In this document: in pieces, positions 1-5,938 of the stretch
How the letters are laid out: the number at the start of each line of letters is the position of its first letter
Numbering within the stretch: the first letter of the stretch is position 1
Assembly (NCBI GenBank): GCA_050259815.1
Contig: JBLNBI010000201.1
Location: 1 to 16,093, forward strand
Source of the DNA: JAGTRP01 sp050259815
GTDB lineage: Bacteria > Pseudomonadota > Gammaproteobacteria > Burkholderiales > Rhodocyclaceae
Direction of reading: 5' to 3'
Length of the DNA: 16,093 nt
Made by a program: the position numbers and the translations under genes
The notes under the pieces: model-generated
Databases searched by the model: none
Told to the model about the DNA's origin: nothing
The model's input: only the letters and a program-made list of their open reading frames with translations

Positions 1-813
1 GGAGAAGTCGACGCCCGGCAGGATGGACGGGGCCACGATGGCTTCCACCGGCACCGTCCCGGCTTGCCTCATGGCGGCCTTCACCTTCCGCACTTGCCCC
101 ATGGAGCCATAGTTGCCGACCACCCCGATGAAATCGCCCCGGTCGGGATAGATGGCTGACAGGCCCGGCACGGGATAGCGCTGGCTGCCGGGGGCGTCGG
201 CGAAATAGCCGATCATTTCCAGCACCATGACCAGGCGGGGCTGCCGGCCGGCGGCTTTGAGGGACCGGGCATGCCGGCGGCTACCCATGTGTTCGGTACG
301 GAAGTACGGCGGCTCTTCCAGGGAGTAGGCCACCAGTTCCACCGGAACCGCGGGCGGCGACTTCTGGAATCGGTCGGCCAGGGCGAGCAGCCCGGCAACA
401 CCGCTGGCGTTGTCGTCCGCCCCCGGAGTCTCCTCCTCGGCGTCGTAATGGGCGCCGATGACGACGGGCCGCCCTTCGGCCGGACCGAAGCGGGCGATGA
501 CGTTGCGGTAGGTCGCCCCTTCGACCTCGTAGGCATCCACCTCGATTCGGGCGCCGGAAGTCCGGAACCGCCCTTCGATATAGCCGGCAGCCCGGGAAAG
601 GACGCCGGGATGGGCGTGGTGCCGCCCGCCGTAAGTGAGCGCCAGTTGCTCCACATCCCGCCGCAGCTGGTCGGAGCTCACTTGCACCGTCCCTTTCGCC
701 TCCCCGGCCGGCCACATGGGCTGGACGGCGATGGCCCAGGCGCCGGCAGCGACGACGGCCACCACGGCCAGGGCCCCGACCAGCCGTCTGGGAGCTTTCC
801 CGGCAGCGGTCAT
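1..813 (-). CDS. M28-family zinc peptidase, membrane-anchored, C-terminus cut by window edge
   Basis: The visible 271 residues start at 813 and run off the window at base 1 exactly on a codon boundary. An uncleaved hydrophobic segment (about residues 11-30) should anchor the protein in the inner membrane, with the catalytic domain outside. The M28 metal-site pattern is clear: AHYD (H122, D124), GADDNASG (D133/D134), SLEEPP (E166/E167) and VLEMIGYF (E199). The last histidine ligand lies beyond the edge, just after the PGVDFS at the visible end. M28 enzymes of this type are aminopeptidases with a two-zinc centre; the substrate cannot be told from sequence. The start codon is one base after the aas stop, so the two are probably co-transcribed and translationally coupled. 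Family assignment is firm; the physiological role is unknown. Confidence 0.88.
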   Translation of the reverse strand, partial: MTAAGKAPRRLVGALAVVAVVAAGAWAIAVQPMWPAGEAKGTVQVSSDQLRRDVEQLALTYGGRHHAHPGVLSRAAGYIEGRFRTSGARIEVDAYEVEGATYRNVIARFGPAEGRPVVIGAHYDAEEETPGADDNASGVAGLLALADRFQKSPPAVPVELVAYSLEEPPYFRTEHMGSRRHARSLKAAGRQPRLVMVLEMIGYFADAPGSQRYPVPGLSAIYPDRGDFIGVVGNYGSMGQVRKVKAAMRQAGTVPVEAIVAPSILPGVDFS

Positions 814-814
814 C

Positions 815-2956
815 TCAGGCGGCCAGGGCCAGATTCTTGAGGGTCACGTAATCCACCTTGCCGGTGCCCAGGAGCGGCAGGCAATCCAGCAGGCGGATCT
901 TCCTGGGCACCGCCAGCTCGGGCAGGCCCAGTTCCCGGGCCTTGGCGGCCAGGACTTCCCGGCTCAGGCCGTTGTCGGTGGTGAACAGCACCAGGGCTTC
1001 GCCCTTGCTCTCGTCGGGCTGGCTGGAGGCGGCATGGACCTGGGCAGGGGAGGCGGCGACGGCCAGCTTCTCCACCACTTCCAGGCTCACCATTTCCCCG
1101 GCGATCTTCGCGAAGCGCTTCACCCGGCCGACGATCTTCATGAAGCCTTCGTCGTCGAACTCCACCACGTCGCCGGTCTCGTACCAGCCCTCGCCCGCTT
1201 CCGATACGGGAGCCTGCAGCACGCCGGGCTGCTCGGCCTTGAGATAGCCGGCCATGACATTGGGGCCGCGGACATGGAGGATGCCGCCCCGCTCGATACC
1301 GGGCACCGGCACCATCTTGTATTCCAGGCCCGGCAGCAGCATGCCGACGGTGCCCGTGCGGTAGGCCATGGGGGTATTCACCGCCAGCACCGGCGCGGTC
1401 TCGGTGGCGCCGTAGCCTTCGAAGATGCGGATGCCGAATTTCTCGAACCACTGGCTGCGCACGGCTTCGGAGAGTTTTTCGGCGCCGGCCACCACGTAGC
1501 GCAGGCGGTAGAAGTCGTAGGGGTGGGCGAACTTGGCGTAGTTGCCGAGGAAGGTGGAGGTGCCGAACAGCACCGTGCAGGACCGGTCGTAGGCCAGTTC
1601 CGGGATGATCCGGTAGTGGAGCGGCGTCGGGTAGAGGAAGAGGTTGGCGCCGGTCAGCACCGGCAGCAGCGACCCGGCGGTGAGGCCGAAGGAATGGAAG
1701 ATGGGCAGAGCGTTGAGCACCTTGTCGTCCACCGAGAAGTCGATGACGGCCCGCACCTGGGCGATGTTGGCCAGGATGGCCCGGTGGGGCAGGACGACGC
1801 CCTTGGGCTTGCCTTCGGAGCCGGAGGTGAAGAGCACCACGGCGGCCTCATCCGGGTCGGCGGGCAGCTCGAACTGGCGGGGGAAATGCAGGGCGTAGGC
1901 CATGAGCCAGAGCTTGTCGCCCAGGGTCGCCTGTTCCCGCAGCTCTTCCAGATAGACCAGCTTGACGCCTTCCAGGGCTGCCAGCTTGTCGGCGAGCTTG
2001 GCCTGCTCCACGAAGGCCTTGGAGGTGACGATGGTGCGGATTTCGGCGGCGGTACAGGCGGCCTGCATGGCGTCGGCGCCGGCGGTGTAATTCAACATGG
2101 CCGGCACCCGGCTGCGGGCGGTGAGGCCGAAGATCATGCCCAGGGTGGGGGCCAGGTTGGGCAGCAGCAGGCCGACCCGCTCGTTTTCGGCGGTGATGCG
2201 CTCCACCAGGCGGCCCAGCATCAGGGTCATCTTGAGGAGGTCGCGGTAGGAATATTCGATCTGGCGGATGTCCTCCACCACCCGGCGCTTGGCGCCGAAG
2301 ATGTCGGCGGCATCACACAGGGCGCTGAACAGGGTCTGCCGGGGGCGGGAAGCGAAGATCATTTCCTGCATCAGGCGGCGCATGGCTTCGCCGGCCTTGC
2401 GGCGGCGCAGCTTGGCGGTGGCGGCTTCCGGCATGGGGATGCGGGTGGCCGGCAGGACGGTGATGCGGATTTGGGGGAAAAGCTGCTTCGGATACTTGCC
2501 GGAGAGGCGGGAGAAATAGCTGCGGGTGGCGCCGTCCAGGCGCACCGGGACGATGGTGGCATCGGTCTTGGCGGCGACGAAGGCGGGGCCGTCGTACACC
2601 TTCATGAGGCTGCCGGTGACGGTGATGCGCCCTTCCGGGAAAATGACCACCGGGCGGCCGGTTTCGATGAGGCGGATGACCTTCTTCATGGCCATGGGGC
2701 TGGTGGGGTCCACCGCCAGGTAATCCACCTGGGAGAGGAGCAGCCGGAAGAACCAGTTGTTGGCGATGCCGGTGTGCACGACGAAGACCGGATCGACCGG
2801 CAGGAAGAGCCCCAGAAGCAGGCCGTCCAGGAAGGACTCGTGGTTGGCCACGATGAGCAGCCGGGAGGCCGACAACCCCTCCGTGCCGCCCCGCACGTCC
2901 ACCCGGAAAAGCACCTTGGCCAAGGCTTTCAGCAAGATTCTCACTAGGGATTTCAT
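815..2956 (-). CDS. aas: Bifunctional 2-acylglycerophosphoethanolamine acyltransferase / acyl-ACP synthetase (Aas)
   Basis: This protein of about 713 residues recycles lysophospholipid: the ligase half activates fatty acid onto ACP and the acyltransferase half re-acylates 2-acyl-GPE at the inner membrane. Counting from the upstream ATG at 2962, the N-terminal PlsC-like domain has NHESFLD (40-46) and FPEGR (108-112). The AMP-forming ligase domain has FTSGSEGKPKG (378-388), FEGYGATE (514-521), YETGD (594-598) and GRVKRFAKIAGEMVS (612-626). From memory the sequence tracks E. coli Aas (719 aa) almost end to end. I prefer the ATG at 2956, 9 nt after GGAGG (2966-2970); the ATG at 2962 is only 3 nt from it. 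In E. coli aas pairs with the transporter lplT; here it sits between an ArsR-type regulator and an M28 peptidase, with no lplT in view. Confidence 0.93.
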   Translation of the reverse strand: MKSLVRILLKALAKVLFRVDVRGGTEGLSASRLLIVANHESFLDGLLLGLFLPVDPVFVVHTGIANNWFFRLLLSQVDYLAVDPTSPMAMKKVIRLIETGRPVVIFPEGRITVTGSLMKVYDGPAFVAAKTDATIVPVRLDGATRSYFSRLSGKYPKQLFPQIRITVLPATRIPMPEAATAKLRRRKAGEAMRRLMQEMIFASRPRQTLFSALCDAADIFGAKRRVVEDIRQIEYSYRDLLKMTLMLGRLVERITAENERVGLLLPNLAPTLGMIFGLTARSRVPAMLNYTAGADAMQAACTAAEIRTIVTSKAFVEQAKLADKLAALEGVKLVYLEELREQATLGDKLWLMAYALHFPRQFELPADPDEAAVVLFTSGSEGKPKGVVLPHRAILANIAQVRAVIDFSVDDKVLNALPIFHSFGLTAGSLLPVLTGANLFLYPTPLHYRIIPELAYDRSCTVLFGTSTFLGNYAKFAHPYDFYRLRYVVAGAEKLSEAVRSQWFEKFGIRIFEGYGATETAPVLAVNTPMAYRTGTVGMLLPGLEYKMVPVPGIERGGILHVRGPNVMAGYLKAEQPGVLQAPVSEAGEGWYETGDVVEFDDEGFMKIVGRVKRFAKIAGEMVSLEVVEKLAVAASPAQVHAASSQPDESKGEALVLFTTDNGLSREVLAAKARELGLPELAVPRKIRLLDCLPLLGTGKVDYVTLKNLALAA

Positions 2957-3003
2957 CGTCATTTTCCTCCGGGGCGCACTATAAACGAATTATTCAATTC
3001 ACG

Positions 3004-3029
3004 TATCGATAAAACTACGATTATCGATA
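3004..3029. promoter_or_regulatory. Perfect inverted repeat, probable operator between arsR-type gene and aas
   Basis: TATCGATAA (3004-3012) and its exact reverse complement TTATCGATA (3021-3029) are separated by 8 nt. Each arm contains TATCGATA, itself a palindrome. The element lies in an AT-rich 85-90 bp gap upstream of aas and just after the arsR-type stop. There is no T-run, so it is not a terminator. ArsR-family proteins bind as dimers to AT-rich inverted repeats of about this size, so a site for the neighbouring regulator is the simplest reading. A possible -10 (TATAGT, 2983-2978 on the minus strand) lies downstream of it, but that would leave almost no leader before the ribosome binding site. 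Confidence 0.6.
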
Positions 3030-3047
3030 TATTGGACAAAAATAAGA

Positions 3048-3359
3048 TCAGGCCTGGTTGCGCACGTAGTCCAGGACGTTGCCCAGGGTTTCCTCGATGA
3101 AGTGCCGGTTGATCCAGAACCAGACCTCCTTGCCGATCTTCTCGGAAGCGAGGACGCCGGACTCCCGCAGAATCTTCAAATGGTGGGAGACGGTGGACCG
3201 GGTGAGGGTGGACACCTCGGCGATCTGGCCCACATTGAGCCGCTCCCCCTTCTCGAAAAGGAGCAGGATGCGTTGCCGGTGTTCGTCCCCCAGGGCGGTG
3301 AAGACCTTGGACATGGGCTTCCATTCTTCGGGAAGGGCGCGGGTGTAGTCGTTTTTCAT
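3048..3359 (-). CDS. ArsR-family winged-helix transcriptional regulator
   Basis: The product is 103 residues, the usual size for the family. The winged helix spans about residues 15-85: ALGDEHRQRILLLF (first helices), LNVGQIAEVSTL, then the recognition helix RSTVSHHLKIL (54-64) and a wing ending in WFWINR. It has no cysteine, so the classical ArsR/SmtB thiol metal site is absent; the ligand may be non-metal or there may be none. It is the first gene of an operon with aas and the M28 peptidase, and the inverted repeat at 3004-3029 is a likely target. The start at 3359 has no ribosome binding site but a strong promoter ends 7 nt before it, which suggests a leaderless message. Met16 (3314) is an alternative start, but codons 1-15 look coding. 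Confidence 0.88.
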   Translation of the reverse strand: MKNDYTRALPEEWKPMSKVFTALGDEHRQRILLLFEKGERLNVGQIAEVSTLTRSTVSHHLKILRESGVLASEKIGKEVWFWINRHFIEETLGNVLDYVRNQA

Positions 3360-3366
3360 GTCGATG

Positions 3367-3395
3367 ATCTTAGTTACGTCGTTTCGTCATGTCAA
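3367..3395 (-). promoter_or_regulatory. Sigma70-type promoter of the arsR-aas-peptidase operon
   Basis: On the minus strand TTGACA (3395-3390, perfect -35) is followed by a 17-nt spacer and TAAGAT (3372-3367, 4 of 6 to the -10 consensus). Only 7 nt separate the -10 from the ATG at 3359, so transcription should start at or next to that codon. Confidence 0.65.
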
Positions 3396-3435
3396 CGGGC
3401 AGGCCTCCGTTGCCGACTCCATAGCCCACGGGTAT

Positions 3436-3463
3436 TTCACTGTATGCCATTGAAAGTTATAAA
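3436..3463 (+). promoter_or_regulatory. Candidate promoter of the exopolysaccharide operon
   Basis: TTCACT (3436-3441, 4 of 6 to the -35 consensus) is followed by a 16-nt spacer and TATAAA (3458-3463, 5 of 6 to the -10 consensus). It lies in the only AT-rich patch of the gap between the divergent arsR-type gene and the operon. Predicted initiation near 3470 would give a leader of about 175 nt. TTTCGATA at 3474-3481 differs by one base from the TATCGATA arms of the arsR/aas repeat and overlaps the predicted start region. Confidence 0.45.
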
Positions 3464-3521
3464 AAAATATATCTTTCGATAGCTAGCCGCCGCTACTTCA
3501 CCCTCCTAGCATGAGCAGCCA

Positions 3522-3642
3522 ATGCCTCGGCAACGGGTTGCCCTGACCGGTGGGAATGGCATCGCCGCCCCCCTTCCTCCCGATGCCGTCGGCCGGTGGC
3601 CGTGACAGGGCCTGAGTCCGCATCTCGATGAATCCGGAGGAA
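3522..3642 (+). promoter_or_regulatory. Structured 5' leader with possible sequestration of the ribosome binding site
   Basis: A small hairpin GGCAA-CGGG-TTGCC (3529-3542) is enclosed by ATGCC (3522-3526) and GGCAT (3558-3562). The same GGCAT belongs to GGCATCG (3558-3564), which pairs perfectly with CGATGCC (3581-3587), so the two stems exclude each other. The 16-nt loop of the second stem ends in TTCCTCC (3574-3580), the exact complement of the GGAGGAA ribosome binding site (3636-3642) before the ATG at 3645. This looks like a leader that could switch translation on or off. I see no match to a riboswitch class I know, and in GC-rich DNA some of this can arise by chance. Confidence 0.35.
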
Positions 3643-3644
3643 CC

Positions 3645-3956
3645 ATGAAAACCATTTCCCAAGAGAACGGGGCAACCTCCGTTCTCCACGCCGCCGTTCT
3701 ATGGCTCGCCCTGGCGCCGGGACTGGCGCTGGCGGCGCCCCCCCAGGATGGAACGGTGGATACCCCGCCGAATGCCAGCCAGAGGTACTACTACCTGAAC
3801 CCGGCCGCTTCCCTGCCTCGGGTCGCGGACAAGGCTCACCCGGGCGCCGTCCCGCCCCAGGGCAAGCCCGACAAGAACAATCACCTGCCCGTGAAGCCCA
3901 TCCCCGGGCCCCAGGTCAATGCTGGCCACTACCGGCTCACCCCCCTGCCCTTCTGA
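3645..3956 (+). CDS. Small secreted protein, first gene of the exopolysaccharide operon
   Basis: The product is 103 residues. I do not recognise a family. An N-terminal region, then a hydrophobic stretch (about 15-31, ending in LALAA) look like a signal peptide cleaved near residue 31, leaving about 72 residues. The mature part is rich in Pro, Asn, Gly and Lys, has a YYYLNP motif (48-53), no cysteine and no predicted membrane span, so it is probably an extended periplasmic or exported protein. The start is well supported by GGAGGAA, 2 nt before the ATG. Its stop lies 14 nt before the deacetylase-like gene, so it belongs to the same transcript. A role as an accessory or polymer-binding protein is a guess from context only. 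Confidence 0.72.
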   Translation: MKTISQENGATSVLHAAVLWLALAPGLALAAPPQDGTVDTPPNASQRYYYLNPAASLPRVADKAHPGAVPPQGKPDKNNHLPVKPIPGPQVNAGHYRLTPLPF

Positions 3957-3970
3957 AAGCGAGGCCCGCC

Positions 3971-5932
3971 ATGACTTTCATTCGCCTGAACAAGCTCATT
4001 TCCGCCTTGGGCGCGGCCCTGCTGGCCCTGGGCATCGGCGCCCAGGCCTGGGCGGCATCCCCGGTCGTCCGGACCAACGCCGACCAGATCCTGCTCCTCA
4101 TCCCCGACAACGCCGACCCCGCCGATCCCCGGGTCACCGTCTGGCTCGACGCGGCGGCCGAGGAGGGGCTGCACGTCACGACCATCACCGATTCCCAGTT
4201 CCTGGCCCTCAATGCCCCGGCTTCCCAGTACGTCGGGGTCATCCTGCCTGACCAGGTGCATGTCAATGCCAGCGACAGCCTGGTAACCGCCGTCAAGAGC
4301 TATGCCCAGCAGGGCGGCAACCTGATGGTGGTCTATGACGCCGCCTCCAAGACCCCGGTCGATGCCGGCGGTAACGACTTCTACGTCAGCCCCTCCCGCC
4401 TGAGCGACGCGGTCGGGGTGGATTACGTCATGTATTCGACCCTGGGCGGCCAGACCATCGGCTTCGGCAATGTCGTCGCCCCGGAGAGCACCTGGCGGGC
4501 CCTGGGCGTCCCCCCGGGAAAATCCATGCTGTACCCCACCGCCGCCGGCACCGCCAACCCGGTCCAGGGCATCACCAGCTATTACTATGGCTTCCTGAAC
4601 TATCCCGGCTTCGTCACCCAGGGTCCCTATGCGGGCGCCGCCATCGCCACCTCTCCGGCCTTCGGCCTGGTGGCCGGGGTCAATGACTACGGCAACGGCA
4701 AGGTGCTGTTCGTGAATCCGCCCCTGGGCTACCTCAAGGGCTACGGTACCGACGGCCTCCTGCTTCACGGCTTTCTCCGCTACTTCGGGGTCAGCCTGCT
4801 GCAGTTGCCCTACCTCTCGCCCCTGCCCCAGGGCAAGAGCGGCATGGTCATCAACGTCCATACCGACTGCGGCAATTCCCTGAATGACATCCGGCGCCTG
4901 GACCAGGCCGGGCTGTGGAACTACGGTCCCTTCTCCATCGATTTCACCGCCGGCCCCGACTGCGTCGACTGGAGCGACCAACTGGGGCTCAACGTCCCCT
5001 TCAACAGCACCACCCAGAGCTGGATACGCTACTTCGTGTCCAAGGGTCACGAGGTCGGCAGCCATGGCGGCTGGATCCACGATTTCTACGGCCTGAACGT
5101 CACCGAGGACAACCAGAACAGCCTCATCCCCAACAGCAGCGCCGCCGGATGCAGCGGCCCCGTCGGTGGCAACGGCCTCCCGCAATGCACTTACCAGGAC
5201 TTGCTGGTCATCAACAAGGCAGCCGTGGAAGCCGTGACCGGCAAGCCGGTGCGGGAGTACGCAGCCCCCGAAGGCAACACCCCGAAGTGGTCCGTGGCCT
5301 GGCTGGAGCAGAACGGGGTCGCCGGCTATTACTGGGTCGGGAATACCGGCATGGCGCCGACCCGGGGCTACCGGGAAGGGCAGCTGTTCACCAAAAACAT
5401 CTGGGCGCTCCCCATCACCCCCTATGGCGCCGCCGCCACCTTCGAGGAATTCTCCGCCAACAACATTTCCCAGTCCGAGGCCAGCACCTGGCTGACCAGC
5501 CTGGTGGATTTCGCGGTGAAGTACCGCACGTCCCGGATGATCTACTTCCACGAACCGGGAGTGACCGGCAGCGATACCGGCGTCTCCTATCTCAACGCGG
5601 TCCAGACCATGCTGCAACGGGGCAGGAACTACGGTTTCCGCTTCGGCTGGTACACCATGCCCCGCCTGGCGGATTTCCTGGCTGACCGCAGCAAGACCTC
5701 CTGGCAGGTTTCCCAACTGGTGGACGGTAGCCTGCTGTTCGACGCCTCTTCCCCCACCACCCTCAACGACAAGACCTGGGTCCTGTCCAAGGCCCGCTAC
5801 GCCCAGCCGGTGGCCCTCAGCAACGTCACCGTCACGAGCGACACGGTAGCGAACGAGTGGCTGGTCCGTGCCAAGCCGGGAGTGAAAACGGCCCGGTTTA
5901 CCAGCCTGCCCCTGTCACCCCTCACCCGGTAG
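3971..5932 (+). CDS. Secreted two-domain polysaccharide deacetylase-like protein
   Basis: The product is 653 residues. A signal peptide (1-29, AQAWA|AS) sends it out of the cytoplasm. Residues about 35-275 form an alpha/beta domain of the glutamine-amidotransferase/flavodoxin-like type (LLLIPDN, YVGVILPDQVHVN, GGNLMVVYDA, GKVLFVNPP). Residues about 288-570 resemble the NodB/CE4 fold: INVHTDCG (D299), GHEVGSHGGWIHD (H360, H365, H370), REYAAPEGN (428-436) and YFHEPG (H527). The usual TFDD is replaced by HTDC, so metal binding is plausible but the family is divergent. CE4 enzymes remove N-acetyl groups from amino-sugar polymers, which suits a polymer made by the GT2 next door. GAGG lies 6 nt before the ATG. 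An in-frame upstream extension to 3701 overlaps the previous gene and is rejected. A lyase or hydrolase activity cannot be excluded. Confidence 0.82.
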   Translation: MTFIRLNKLISALGAALLALGIGAQAWAASPVVRTNADQILLLIPDNADPADPRVTVWLDAAAEEGLHVTTITDSQFLALNAPASQYVGVILPDQVHVNASDSLVTAVKSYAQQGGNLMVVYDAASKTPVDAGGNDFYVSPSRLSDAVGVDYVMYSTLGGQTIGFGNVVAPESTWRALGVPPGKSMLYPTAAGTANPVQGITSYYYGFLNYPGFVTQGPYAGAAIATSPAFGLVAGVNDYGNGKVLFVNPPLGYLKGYGTDGLLLHGFLRYFGVSLLQLPYLSPLPQGKSGMVINVHTDCGNSLNDIRRLDQAGLWNYGPFSIDFTAGPDCVDWSDQLGLNVPFNSTTQSWIRYFVSKGHEVGSHGGWIHDFYGLNVTEDNQNSLIPNSSAAGCSGPVGGNGLPQCTYQDLLVINKAAVEAVTGKPVREYAAPEGNTPKWSVAWLEQNGVAGYYWVGNTGMAPTRGYREGQLFTKNIWALPITPYGAAATFEEFSANNISQSEASTWLTSLVDFAVKYRTSRMIYFHEPGVTGSDTGVSYLNAVQTMLQRGRNYGFRFGWYTMPRLADFLADRSKTSWQVSQLVDGSLLFDASSPTTLNDKTWVLSKARYAQPVALSNVTVTSDTVANEWLVRAKPGVKTARFTSLPLSPLTR

Positions 5933-5938
5933 GGGAAC

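Noticed and set aside
635..2947. A 770-codon open frame on the plus strand opposite aas
   Set aside because: It is the antisense shadow of aas in GC-rich DNA: His/Gly/Gln-rich composition, no family motif, no ribosome binding site, and aas itself is firmly identified.
3522..3600. Possible c-di-GMP (GEMM) riboswitch
   Set aside because: The conserved GEMM core and GAAA tetraloop stem could not be found; only generic alternative stems are present.
3493..3689. Two overlapping 60-63 codon frames on the minus strand in the operon leader
   Set aside because: Low-complexity composition, no ribosome binding site, no family; the region is better explained as a 5' leader.
3701..3970. A 90-codon upstream extension of the deacetylase-like gene
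   Set aside because: It overlaps the small secreted protein in another frame and would bury a good signal peptide that starts at 3971.
3929..5716. A 595-codon minus-strand frame opposite the deacetylase-like gene
   Set aside because: Gly/Val/Asp-rich antisense translation with no recognisable domain; the plus-strand gene has signal peptide, motifs and ribosome binding site.
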